A DNA stretch of 33,445 nt from Rhizobiaceae bacterium (GTDB taxonomy: Bacteria > Pseudomonadota > Alphaproteobacteria > Rhizobiales > Rhizobiaceae), in the NCBI GenBank assembly GCA_027000565.1, contig JALTNS010000460.1, positions 1 through 33,445 on the forward strand. The letters are read 5' to 3'. The first letter of the stretch is position 1. Each line of letters opens with the position of its first letter. The notes under the pieces are model-generated. The model did no database searches. It saw only the letters and a program-made list of their open reading frames with translations, and had not been told where the DNA came from. Position numbers and translations under genes: made by a program. Positions 1 through 9,571 of the stretch are shown here, one piece after another.

Positions 1-424
1 CAGCTATGCCTTCGATCAGAATATCGATTTCAGGCATATCAAAACCAGTGATTTCAATGTCAAATTCAGGGTAAAGTGTAATCAGGCCATCAAGCTCAAG
101 AGCAAGAAGCTCATGATTCCAACCCGCATTTTCAGCGATCTTATTATCAGCAAGAATGTAGGCACGCTTTTGCGCTTCTGACAGATATTCAATGCGCAAC
201 GTCGGTACATTGTTTATACAAAGCAGCTTAGCCGCATGAACACGGCCATGGCCGGCAATAATCTGATTATCACCGTCAATTAAGACCGGGTTGGTAAATC
301 CAAATTCCTTTATTGAATCGGCAATCTGCCCGATTTGTTTATCAGAATGGGTGCGGGCATTGCGCGGATAAGGTTTAAGCGCATCAATTGATGCAAGTGT
401 GAAAGGAGGCAATTCGTTAGCCAT
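1..424 (-). CDS. ParB N-terminal domain-containing protein, probably the N-terminus of a ParB/DNA-methyltransferase fusion (truncated by window edge)
   Basis: Own translation of the - strand from ATG at 424: MANELPPFTLASIDALKPYPRNARTHSDKQIGQIADSIKEFGFTNPVLIDGDNQIIAGHGRVHAAKLLCINNVPTLRIEYLSEAQKRAYILADNKIAENAGWNHELLALELDGLITLYPEFDIEITGFDMPEIDILIEGIA, open to position 1. The NARTHS, IxxFGFxNPVLID, IIAGHGRxxAAK and LADNKIAENAGW motifs are typical of ParB-N domains fused to phage-type DNA methylases. GGAG lies just upstream of the ATG. Confidence 0.85.
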   Translation of the reverse strand, partial: MANELPPFTLASIDALKPYPRNARTHSDKQIGQIADSIKEFGFTNPVLIDGDNQIIAGHGRVHAAKLLCINNVPTLRIEYLSEAQKRAYILADNKIAENAGWNHELLALELDGLITLYPEFDIEITGFDMPEIDILIEGIA

Positions 425-957
425 GGGATAAAACTCCATATTATCGGAGCCCAAAACAAAAACGCGGACTCCGGAATGATTTTCCGAAAACCACGTTTGT
501 CCCATGACAAATTGTGGACTGTTCAAAACAGGTCGAGCATGCCATCATGCCAAGTCTGCTTAACAATCAAAGATAAACACTGCCATGCAGCATTTAGAGC
601 AATGATCTAAGGCAACGTGTATTTAGGTTGTTAATGGCGATTGTGCAAGCTAAAATTTCAAAATAGCCATTTTTCCAAGTCAGAATTCCGCAAACCTCAG
701 TGAAACACATTGAATTTATAGAGACTTTCAGATTGAAACCAGAAAAATACATCAAATGCCATGATAATAACCATTGTCCAAAAATATCAGATACGGCTGT
801 AATTGGTCGTTCCGCGGAACTTTGATCATTCGCTTTGCAGATTATGTGAAATCAATATCAGTAACATCTGCAGAACCACAAAGAATACCCACTCCACGAC
901 CCTTGGCTTAGCTAATTGGTGACTCTTTCTGAGGGCGCGTATTGAACCTTTTAGTTT

Positions 958-1027
958 CCCTGTTCCATCAGGATAATACCCTGTTATCTAAAAATGGTTC
1001 CCTGTTGTTAGAAGCAAATACCCTGTT
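958..1027. repeat. Four CCCTGTT motifs at exact 21-bp spacing (starts 958, 979, 1000, 1021)
   Basis: Read directly: CCCTGTTCCATCAGGATAATA / CCCTGTTATCTAAAAATGGTT / CCCTGTTGTTAGAAGCAAATA / CCCTGTTTTGAAATTTAATGA. Confidence 0.85.
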
Positions 1028-1124
1028 TTGAAATTTAATGATTCCAAACGTAAGTCACTGTATTTACTCATCTATTCCTGGGATTCCCCTCCAAATCTCA
1101 CAATTATTGCGACAATTCCCTGTA

Positions 1125-1146
1125 TTTTCCCTGATAACAGGGAAAA
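1125..1146. repeat. Perfect inverted repeat TTTTCCCTG-ATAA-CAGGGAAAA
   Basis: 9-bp perfect arms with a 4-nt loop, containing the same CCCTG core as the upstream 21-bp-phased repeats. Confidence 0.8.
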
Positions 1147-1207
1147 CCATCAGAGACAGGTTCGCATCAGACCGCATCCACCGCCATTTTCCCAAGGTCC
1201 GACCCGG

Positions 1208-1255
1208 AGACATAGGTAACAGATCGTACCTAAGACATGGGTAACCGTTCGTACC
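1208..1255. repeat. Imperfect 23-bp direct repeat at 25-bp spacing, AGACATRGGTAACMGWTCGTACC (possible IS terminus)
   Basis: AGACATAGGTAACAGATCGTACC (1208-1230) and AGACATGGGTAACCGTTCGTACC (1233-1255) match at 20 of 23 positions. Confidence 0.7.
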
Positions 1256-1523
1256 GAAAATAGTATTGCAAGCACCTCAGAACAATCGAGCTGTTTGCCC
1301 AACAGCCGTTTCCGCAGCAATCTCGTGTAAAATTCCAGGCGCTCATCAAAGCCATGCTGAAGAAAACACCATATTTCTGACAACCAACACGTGCCATACG
1401 ACAAAGATCACTGCTGGATAGTTTCAGTTTATACGGAAACAGTCTAGGCGATGAACCACATCCATGTTCGGGATCCAGCTATAAGACTCAACCCAGCGTC
1501 AATCTGAATTCGGGATAGTACGG

Positions 1524-2282
1524 CTATGCACCAAGATCATTTACGACCGTCGCACCGATGATCGCGCCGGGAGTTCCATCTTCAGTCATTTCCTGAAGTA
1601 AAATAGCGCAGGAATCGAAACCGGATCGTTTGAGTTCCGAGATTGGCAGATCAACCGAAATCGCGCCTGATTTTAACATGCCAAGCATCTGGGTTTCACG
1701 CACAATATTTCTGTAAACAATGGTCTTGCCGCGGTTTTCACCACGTTCAATCTTCACCTTGCTAGCACGATTGAAAAATACCATGTAAAGGGTCGGATCA
1801 TTTTTATTGGCCGAAATATCATTAACCCTGATCCGCATTTGGCCATCGACGATTTTAACATCAATCGGCACGGTCAGGCCCTTGCCTTCCTTTCGAAAAC
1901 CTTTCATCAGGCTTTCAATTTTATCCTTGCGGGAACCAACCGTGTGGTCGCGACCATTCACGATCGCCTGGGGAGTGTAAATCTGGCGTTCCTGAAGGGT
2001 TCGTGCATAACGCTTTTGTCGTTCAGTAAAATCCGCCTTCGAAAAGGTGTCTTTCCAACCCAGATAGTTCCAGTAATCCACATGCCAGGAGAGAGTCAAA
2101 ACGTCATCATCATTCTCATAACTCGCCATGATTTCATCAGCCGGTGGGCATGATGAACAACCCTGCGAGGTGAACAGTTCAATCACCGATTTTGGTGTAT
2201 AAATCTCGGCTTTGGCAGCCAGTGGCAAAGCTAAGGCGACAATGGCAGCCATGCCCATAATTCGGAATAAGGATTTTTTCAT
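1524..2282 (-). CDS. DUF1223 domain-containing (thioredoxin-like fold) exported protein
   Basis: 252 aa with signal peptide and IELFTSQGCSSCPPADE motif followed by LSWHVDYWNYLGWKDTFS, characteristic of DUF1223. Confidence 0.88.
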   Translation of the reverse strand: MKKSLFRIMGMAAIVALALPLAAKAEIYTPKSVIELFTSQGCSSCPPADEIMASYENDDDVLTLSWHVDYWNYLGWKDTFSKADFTERQKRYARTLQERQIYTPQAIVNGRDHTVGSRKDKIESLMKGFRKEGKGLTVPIDVKIVDGQMRIRVNDISANKNDPTLYMVFFNRASKVKIERGENRGKTIVYRNIVRETQMLGMLKSGAISVDLPISELKRSGFDSCAILLQEMTEDGTPGAIIGATVVNDLGA

Positions 2283-2446
2283 ATCGACCCATCTCTTTCG
2301 TTGAAATATCCGTACATATTTCCAATTTCAACTGCTACTCACGTTGCAGTGAGATCAATCACAGATTTGCGAGAGTTATTTTATCTGCAAATTGCAGCCT
2401 GTTAAACAACAGGCCTCAAGAATTCCGGCATCCAACCTGTTTTTTC

Positions 2447-2476
2447 TTGACTCCGCTCACTCACTCAATGTAATAG
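2447..2476 (+). promoter_or_regulatory. Candidate sigma70-type promoter for rplU-rpmA
   Basis: TTGACT (2447-2452), 18 bp, TAATAG (2471-2476), about 110 bp upstream of the rplU ATG. Confidence 0.45.
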
Positions 2477-2589
2477 CCTGCGTGATTGAGGCGTGGAACT
2501 AACCGCACCCTATCTTTTCATGCAACAGACTGAAAAAGACGCTCCGCTGCAATGTCGGTGAGATCGGATTTGAGCACAAGGAAAAAAAG

Positions 2590-3258
2590 ATGTTCGCAGT
2601 CATCAAAACCGGCGGAAAGCAGTATTCTGTATCCGCCAACGACCTGTTGAAGGTCGAGAAAATTGCCGGTGAACCCGGTGATATTGTAGAAATTTCCGAA
2701 GTTCTAATGGTCGGAGATGGCGACAATACAACAATTGGTGCGCCTTACGTTGAAGGCGCTGCGGTTGCAGTTGAAATTATCGAGCAGGGCCGCGCCCGCA
2801 AGGTAATCGCTTTCAAAAAGCGTCGCCGTCAGAATTCCAAACGCACTATCGGCCATCGCCAGCACTTTACCAAGATCGAGATTTCCGAAATCCTGACGGG
2901 TGGTGCCAAGCCATCCAAAAAGGCCAAAGCCAAGCCCGCCGCTAAGGCGAAACCGGCCAAGGTTGAGGGTAAGCCTGTTGCTGAAAAACCAGCCAAGGCA
3001 GAAAAGAAATCCGCTGAAAAAGCACCCGCTGCAACCCTGTTTTCAGCACCTTCCGGTGATGCCGATGATCTGAAAATCATCAATGGTATTGGACCGGTTG
3101 CCGAAAAGCAGCTTAACGAACAAGGCATCACAACCTATGCACAGGTTGCAAATTTCAGCGATGACGATATTGTTCGCATCGATGATGCCATGCCGTTTTC
3201 AGCCGCACAAATTGAAACATGGCGTGATCAGGCAAAAGACCTGATCAAAGGTAAATAG
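2590..3258 (+). CDS. rplU: 50S ribosomal protein L21 with C-terminal K/A/P-rich linker and helix-hairpin-helix-like extension
   Basis: [32 protein letters not shown]-terminus, then [13 protein letters not shown] linker, then [36 protein letters not shown]. Followed by rpmA. Confidence 0.96.
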   Translation: MFAVIKTGGKQYSVSANDLLKVEKIAGEPGDIVEISEVLMVGDGDNTTIGAPYVEGAAVAVEIIEQGRARKVIAFKKRRRQNSKRTIGHRQHFTKIEISEILTGGAKPSKKAKAKPAAKAKPAKVEGKPVAEKPAKAEKKSAEKAPAATLFSAPSGDADDLKIINGIGPVAEKQLNEQGITTYAQVANFSDDDIVRIDDAMPFSAAQIETWRDQAKDLIKGK

Positions 3259-3271
3259 GAAGGACTGACAG

Positions 3272-3541
3272 ATGGCCCACAAAAAAGCCGGTGGCTCCTC
3301 ACGCAACGGTCGTGATTCCCAATCCAAGCGCCTTGGCGTTAAAAAATTCGGCGGTGAAGGCGTGATTGCAGGAAATATTATTCTGCGCCAACGCGGCACC
3401 AAATGGCACCCGGGTGAAAATGTTGGTATTGGCAAAGACCATACCATTTTTGCAACAACTGAAGGTGCCGTGGCTTTCCGCAAAAAAGCCAACGGTCGCA
3501 CCTATGTATCAGTCATGCCGAAAACCGTGGCAGCAGAATAG
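3272..3541 (+). CDS. rpmA: 50S ribosomal protein L27
   Basis: [48 protein letters not shown]. Confidence 0.98.
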   Translation: MAHKKAGGSSRNGRDSQSKRLGVKKFGGEGVIAGNIILRQRGTKWHPGENVGIGKDHTIFATTEGAVAFRKKANGRTYVSVMPKTVAAE

Positions 3542-3598
3542 CCGGAATTTATTTACCGGCGTCACATCGACCCGGTAGATCAGTCAGAAAATGATCAA

Positions 3599-3622
3599 GG
3601 GGAGATGGGGCGCCGTCTCCCC
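3599..3622 (+). terminator. Possible stem-loop after rpmA (GGGGAGA...TCTCCCC)
   Basis: 7-bp perfect arms around a 10-nt loop. The downstream T-run is weak (TAGTCGTTTT), so this may be attenuation rather than a strong terminator. Confidence 0.4.
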
Positions 3623-3643
3623 TAGTCGTTTTGGAGGACTAAA

Positions 3644-4276
3644 ATGGTTGAAGAAAAGCAATTTCAGGATTTGGCAGCAGAAAACACCCCAGATCAGGAT
3701 TGGTGGTCGCTGACGCGCAAGAGCAGCATTTTATTGACTGAGAATCTGATTTTGCGAAAACTGCAGAATTCGGATGCCAGGCCAATGGCGAAGCTGGCGA
3801 ATAATTTTGCTGTGTCCTCAATGACCGGTCGTCTGCCCCATCCATATTCCGAGCAAGATGCTTCACAATTCATAACCCGTTCGGCCTTACCGGAAACCCG
3901 CGGCTGTACTTTTGCCGTAACCTTGGCAAAAAGTGCTGCCTTTATTGGTGTATGTGGCTTGCGCCCTTCGGAAAAAAACAACGGCCCCTCTTTGGGCTAT
4001 TGGCTGGGCGAACCCTGGTGGGGCAATGGTTATGGCACGGAAGCCGCCCATGCGCTGGTTGATTTGGCATTCAAAACCACCAACCACGAAAGGGTCAATG
4101 CATCCTGTCGGGTTATCAATCCTGCTTCGCGGCGGGTACTGGAAAAATGTGGTTTTCAGCATGTGGATACCGGCATGATACAATCTGTGGCCGTCGGCAA
4201 CACGGTGCCAATCGATCATTATGTGCTGGATCGCAGTACCTGGATCAGCCTTAAGGCCTGGAACGACAACGCCTAG
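3644..4276 (+). CDS. GNAT family N-acetyltransferase (RimJ/RimL-like)
   Basis: LTENLILRKLQNSDARPMAKLANN, GYWLGEPWWGNGYGTEAAHALVDLAF and NPASRRVLEKCGF motifs. Confidence 0.92.
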   Translation: MVEEKQFQDLAAENTPDQDWWSLTRKSSILLTENLILRKLQNSDARPMAKLANNFAVSSMTGRLPHPYSEQDASQFITRSALPETRGCTFAVTLAKSAAFIGVCGLRPSEKNNGPSLGYWLGEPWWGNGYGTEAAHALVDLAFKTTNHERVNASCRVINPASRRVLEKCGFQHVDTGMIQSVAVGNTVPIDHYVLDRSTWISLKAWNDNA

Positions 4277-4299
4277 TATCGGTCATCGCAACAACCTGA

Positions 4300-5358
<1,059 letters not shown>

Positions 5359-5407
5359 ACCTCGAGCCCAATTGACTAAGCCAAAATCAGGCAGCAAGTT
5401 GCAAATT

Positions 5408-6553
5408 ATGAAATCCGCACTTTCCAGATATAAACGAATAGTTGTCAAAATCGGCTCATCGCTGCTGGTTGATCCGAGCGACGGGCTAAAGACAGACTGG
5501 CTTGCCAGCCTCAGTCAGGATATTGCCGGGCTTGCCTCAGATGGTGCGGAAATTCTTGTGGTTTCATCCGGTGCGATCGCGATGGGTCGAAAGATCCTCG
5601 ATTTACCGACCCGCCCGTTGAAACTGGAAGAAAGTCAGGCAGCAGCCGCTATAGGTCAAATCGCCCTTGCCCGCGCTTATTCTGATATTCTCGGCCAACA
5701 CCGGATCAAGATCGGCCAGATATTACTGACCCTTGGAGACACCGAAGATCGCCGCCGCTACCTCAATGCCCGCAATACAATTTCCACCATGTTAAAATGG
5801 CAGACTGTTCCGATCATCAATGAAAATGATACGGTTGCCACGTCGGAAATTCGATATGGCGATAATGATCGGCTGGCCGCCCGTGTTGCGTCAATGATGA
5901 GTGCTGACCTGCTGGTTCTGCTTTCGGATATTGACGGGCTGTATTCCGCACCGCCAAAGGAACGTCCCGATGCCCGGTTTATCAAGCAGGTTGACGTAAT
6001 AACCCCCGAGATTGAAGCCATGGCCGGTTCTGCCGGGTCGGAATTGTCTCGCGGCGGCATGGTCACCAAGATAGAGGCGGCAAAAATCGCAACCGAAGCC
6101 GGAACCACTATGGTGATTACCACCGGATTGCAAAAAAATCCGCTGGCCGCATTGGAAAAATCCGGTCGGGCCACCTGGTTCAACCCGCAGGCAAATGCCA
6201 GAACTGCCCGAAAAAAATGGATCGCCGGACAATTTGAAGTTGCCGGTTCTCTGAGCGTCGATCACGGCGCAACAACCGCCCTTGGGCGCGGAAAAAGCCT
6301 GCTTCCAGCTGGTGTCACACACGTTGAAGGCAAGTTCCAGCGTGGTGATACGGTTGCCATAATCGATGTTCATGGACACATCCTCGGGCGCGGACTTGTG
6401 ACACTTGATGCGGAGGATGCGGTCAAGATTATCGGCCGAAAAAGCGATGAGATCGCCAAAATCCTCGGATTTGAGCGGCGTTCGGAAATTATTCACCGGG
6501 ATGATATGGTGCTTGTGGCCGCTTCCATTCAGGATAACCAGCAAGAGGTATAA
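5408..6553 (+). CDS. proB: Glutamate 5-kinase
   Basis: Start placed at the internal ATG 5408 ([22 protein letters not shown]) rather than the track start at 5288, which overlaps obgE. C-terminal PUA domain present. Followed by proA. Confidence 0.95.
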   Translation: MKSALSRYKRIVVKIGSSLLVDPSDGLKTDWLASLSQDIAGLASDGAEILVVSSGAIAMGRKILDLPTRPLKLEESQAAAAIGQIALARAYSDILGQHRIKIGQILLTLGDTEDRRRYLNARNTISTMLKWQTVPIINENDTVATSEIRYGDNDRLAARVASMMSADLLVLLSDIDGLYSAPPKERPDARFIKQVDVITPEIEAMAGSAGSELSRGGMVTKIEAAKIATEAGTTMVITTGLQKNPLAALEKSGRATWFNPQANARTARKKWIAGQFEVAGSLSVDHGATTALGRGKSLLPAGVTHVEGKFQRGDTVAIIDVHGHILGRGLVTLDAEDAVKIIGRKSDEIAKILGFERRSEIIHRDDMVLVAASIQDNQQEV

Positions 6554-6555
6554 CA

Positions 6556-7836
6556 ATGTTAGACAATATCAGCACAGATAACGTTGTGGATGTGATGGCT
6601 GCAATCGGTAAGCATGCCCGAATAGCTGCCGACAAGCTGGCAAGCGCCGACCCCGCGTCCAAAACAGCCGCACTGCAAGAAGCGGCCAATGTTATGGATA
6701 ATAACCGCGCTGATATTCTTGCTGCCAATACCAAAGATATGCTGCGCAGTGAAAAAAACGGTCTTTCAAAACCAATGCTCGACCGGTTAAAACTTGATGA
6801 CAGTCGCATCGATGCGATTGCTGAAAGCCTTCGTTCAATTGCAGTAATGGACGATCCGGTGGGCAGTATCATTGCCGAATGGGACCGGCCAAATGGCCTG
6901 CACATAGAACGGGTACGCACACCGATCGGCGTAATCGGAGTTATTTTCGAAAGTCGGCCCAATGTAACCGCCGATGCCGGCGCCTTGTGCCTGAAATCAG
7001 GCAATGCGGTTATCTTGCGCGGTGGTTCTGATTCATACTATTCCTCCCGCGCCATCCATGATTGTCTGGTTGCGGGACTTCAAAGTGCAGGCCTGGATGA
7101 AAATTCCATTCAGATTGTACCAACCACAGACCGCGCCGCAGTTGGCGAAATGTTGCTGGGACTGAGCGGTAATATTGATGTAATTGTACCGCGTGGTGGT
7201 TCTGGTCTGGTGGGCCGGGTACAGCGCGAAGCACGGGTGCCGGTTTTTGCCCATCTCGAAGGGCTGTGCCATGTCTATGTTGATGCAACATCCGACATCA
7301 AGATGGCCTGCGATGTGGTGGTCAACTCAAAAATGCGCCGCACCGGTATATGTGGTTCTGCTGAAACTCTTTTGGTTGATCGTGAGGCTGCCAATACACA
7401 CCTGTTGCCAATCATTCAGGCCCTGCAACATGCCGGATGTGAGGTGCGCGGGGATGCTGAAATTGAGATCCTTGCACAAAATATCACTACCGCCACAGAC
7501 AAAGACTGGGCAACCGAATATCTCGATACAATTATTTCCGTAAAACTGGTGGACGGCGTAAATGGCGCCATTGATCATATCCGCCAATGGTCGTCGCACC
7601 ACACTGAAGCGATTATTTCAGAAGATACCGGTGCCGTTGAAAAATTCATGAACCAGGTCGACAGCGCCATTTTATTACACAATGCATCGACCCAATATGC
7701 TGATGGCGGCGAATTTGGCATGGGCGCCGAAATCGGTATTGCCACCGGCAAAATGCATGCCCGCGGCCCGGTGGGAGTTGAGCAACTATGTTCGTTTAAA
7801 TATTGTGTGCGTGGCAATGGGCAGGTTCGCCCGTGA
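6556..7836 (+). CDS. proA: Glutamate-5-semialdehyde dehydrogenase (gamma-glutamyl phosphate reductase)
   Basis: [57 protein letters not shown]. Confidence 0.97.
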   Translation: MLDNISTDNVVDVMAAIGKHARIAADKLASADPASKTAALQEAANVMDNNRADILAANTKDMLRSEKNGLSKPMLDRLKLDDSRIDAIAESLRSIAVMDDPVGSIIAEWDRPNGLHIERVRTPIGVIGVIFESRPNVTADAGALCLKSGNAVILRGGSDSYYSSRAIHDCLVAGLQSAGLDENSIQIVPTTDRAAVGEMLLGLSGNIDVIVPRGGSGLVGRVQREARVPVFAHLEGLCHVYVDATSDIKMACDVVVNSKMRRTGICGSAETLLVDREAANTHLLPIIQALQHAGCEVRGDAEIEILAQNITTATDKDWATEYLDTIISVKLVDGVNGAIDHIRQWSSHHTEAIISEDTGAVEKFMNQVDSAILLHNASTQYADGGEFGMGAEIGIATGKMHARGPVGVEQLCSFKYCVRGNGQVRP

Positions 7837-8504
7837 CAGGTCAAAAGGTATCACCATTGATATCGTCACGCCGGTTAAAAGAATTTTACCGCCTGCCATA
7901 CTGCGAACCGGGCCAGCGCATCGGTCTGTTTGGCGGGTCGTTCAATCCACCCCATGACGGCCATGTGCTGGTTTCTGAAATTGCCTTGAAACGGCTTGAA
8001 CTCGACCAGATCTGGTGGCTGGTCACACCTGGAAACCCGTTAAAGGACCACCGGCAACTGGCACCTCTATCCGAACGCATTTTGTGGTGCCAGCAAATAG
8101 CCGCCCATCCTTCGATCCGCATCACCGCTTTTGAAGCCGCCCATAAAACCCGTTTTACAGCCGATACTTTGAGTTTGATAATGGCGCAAAAATCCGGCAT
8201 GCAGTTTGTCTGGGTAATGGGCGCCGATAATCTTGCCGGGTTCGACAAATGGCAACGCTGGCGGCAGATCGCTGATATGTTGCCGATTGCAGTGATTGAT
8301 CGACCCGGTTCCACCCTTTCAAGCCGCTCATCGAAGGCTGCACTGGCTTTATCACGATTTCGGGTTGACGAAAGCGATGCATCACTGCTACCCGCCATGG
8401 TTCCGCCCGCTTGGACATTTATCCATGGGCCTCGCTCATCCCTGTCATCAACCTCTATTCGCAACCGGCAAAACATTCTGCCTCAAGCCAGCAGACATCA
8501 ATGA
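7833..8504 (+). CDS. nadD: Nicotinate-nucleotide adenylyltransferase
   Basis: [71 protein letters not shown] start at 7833 overlaps the proA stop (GTGA). Confidence 0.94.
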   Translation: MTGQKVSPLISSRRLKEFYRLPYCEPGQRIGLFGGSFNPPHDGHVLVSEIALKRLELDQIWWLVTPGNPLKDHRQLAPLSERILWCQQIAAHPSIRITAFEAAHKTRFTADTLSLIMAQKSGMQFVWVMGADNLAGFDKWQRWRQIADMLPIAVIDRPGSTLSSRSSKAALALSRFRVDESDASLLPAMVPPAWTFIHGPRSSLSSTSIRNRQNILPQASRHQ

Positions 8505-8513
8505 ATCTATATT

Positions 8514-8542
8514 TTGCGTCTTTTGCAAATTTATCCTATAAT
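8514..8542 (+). promoter_or_regulatory. Candidate sigma70-type promoter upstream of rsfS
   Basis: TTGCGT (8514-8519), 17 bp, perfect TATAAT (8537-8542), just downstream of the nadD stop. Confidence 0.5.
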
Positions 8543-8622
8543 AAGTCCGTATCACCCCATGCTGAGCGATCAGGCCATTTTCGTGATGCGCCAATCGCCA
8601 CAACAATAGAGAGACTACGAAC

Positions 8623-9039
8623 CTGAACTCTGCAATTCATACCGGAGCGACCACGCCTTCTGCTCCTGTTTCGAAGTCCGGTGCTGGAGAAGCAACGGTT
8701 CCGGCGCTTCTGCACACAATTCTTGAAAGCCTGGAAGAATCCAAGGCCGAAGAAATTATCCCGATCAACATTCAAGGAAAATCCTCGATTGGCGACTATA
8801 TGATAGTTGCCTCCGGTCGTTCACATCGCCATGTGGGCGCTGTCGCCGACCATTTATTGCGCGACATCAAATCCTCGGGTTTTCCGGCGGCCAAGGTTGA
8901 AGGCCTGCCGGCCTGCGACTGGGTTTTGCTTGATGCCGGGGATATCATTGTCCATATATTCCGGCCTGAAGTGCGTGAATTCTACAATCTGGAAAAAATG
9001 TGGATGACCGCTGATCTGGGCAATCAGGATCAGGCATAG
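8623..9039 (+). CDS. rsfS: Ribosome silencing factor RsfS/YbeB/iojap, likely non-canonical start (CTG at 8623 proposed)
   Basis: Frame is open from the stop at 8584-8586. NSAIHTGATTPSAPVSKSGAGEATVPALLHTILESLEESKAEEIIPINIQGKSSIGDYMIVASGRSHRHVGAVADHL...DAGDIIVHIFRPEVREFYNLEKMW. The track ORF (8800-9039) would cut off the start of the conserved domain. Confidence 0.85.
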   Translation: MNSAIHTGATTPSAPVSKSGAGEATVPALLHTILESLEESKAEEIIPINIQGKSSIGDYMIVASGRSHRHVGAVADHLLRDIKSSGFPAAKVEGLPACDWVLLDAGDIIVHIFRPEVREFYNLEKMWMTADLGNQDQA

Positions 9040-9052
9040 GGCATTACTCCAG

Positions 9053-9535
9053 GTGCGCTTGACTATTGTTGCTATTGGCCGAATGAAAGCCGGCCCGGAA
9101 CGTGAGTTGATATCCCGGTATCAAAAAAGATTTTCCGCAAGCGGCAGAAACCTCGGCTTTTCCGGACCCGATATCCAGGAAATTGCTGAAAGTCGTGCAT
9201 CCTCCACAAATCAGAGAAAAGATGAAGAAGCCGCCAAAATACTGGCGACGGTTCCTTCCGATGCATTTTTAATTGCCCTGGATGAACATGGAAAACCGGT
9301 TTCGAGTTCTGAGTTTTCCAATAAAATTCAACAAATTCAACATGATAGACATCGTGATTTGGCCATTTTGATCGGTGGTGCCGATGGCCATGGGGACAGG
9401 GTATTGCAACGCGCCAATCTTGTAATTTCATTTGGTCGCATGACCTGGCCGCACCAGTTTGCAAGGTTGTTACTGGTTGAGCAATTATACCGGGCAATGA
9501 CCATATTGTCCGGGCATCCCTATCACCGGGAATAG
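9053..9535 (+). CDS. rlmH: 23S rRNA (pseudouridine1915-N3)-methyltransferase RlmH
   Basis: MRLTIVAIGRMKAGPERELISRYQKR...FLIALDEHGKPVSSSEFS...ILIGGADGHG...FGRMTWPHQFARLLLVEQLYRA. GTG start. Confidence 0.96.
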   Translation: MRLTIVAIGRMKAGPERELISRYQKRFSASGRNLGFSGPDIQEIAESRASSTNQRKDEEAAKILATVPSDAFLIALDEHGKPVSSSEFSNKIQQIQHDRHRDLAILIGGADGHGDRVLQRANLVISFGRMTWPHQFARLLLVEQLYRAMTILSGHPYHRE

Positions 9536-9571
9536 ACTATACAGACGGCACCTGTTATTGGGCGGTGATGA

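Noticed and set aside
310-510. 66-aa - strand ORF in the track
   Set aside because: Out of frame with, and overlapping, the clearly supported ParB-N reading frame (1-424, -).
958-1027. CRISPR array interpretation of the 21-bp periodic repeat
   Set aside because: The repeated unit is only 7 bp with 14-bp spacers, far below CRISPR repeat and spacer sizes, and no cas genes are in the window.
1028-1244. 63-aa and 68-aa + strand ORFs in the repeat region
   Set aside because: Overlapping frames across palindromic and repeat DNA with no domain; best explained as fortuitous ORFs in non-coding DNA.
2397-2414. GCCTGTT-AAAC-AACAGGC hairpin upstream of rplU
   Set aside because: Lies between divergent genes upstream of the predicted rplU promoter, so it is not a terminator for either neighbour; kept only as an unassigned dyad.
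5891-6556. 221-aa - strand ORF over proB
   Set aside because: Antisense to the conserved proB frame and lacks protein-family character.
8411-8626. 71-aa + strand ORF between nadD and rsfS
   Set aside because: Overlaps the nadD 3' end in another frame and the rsfS start region; no family resemblance.
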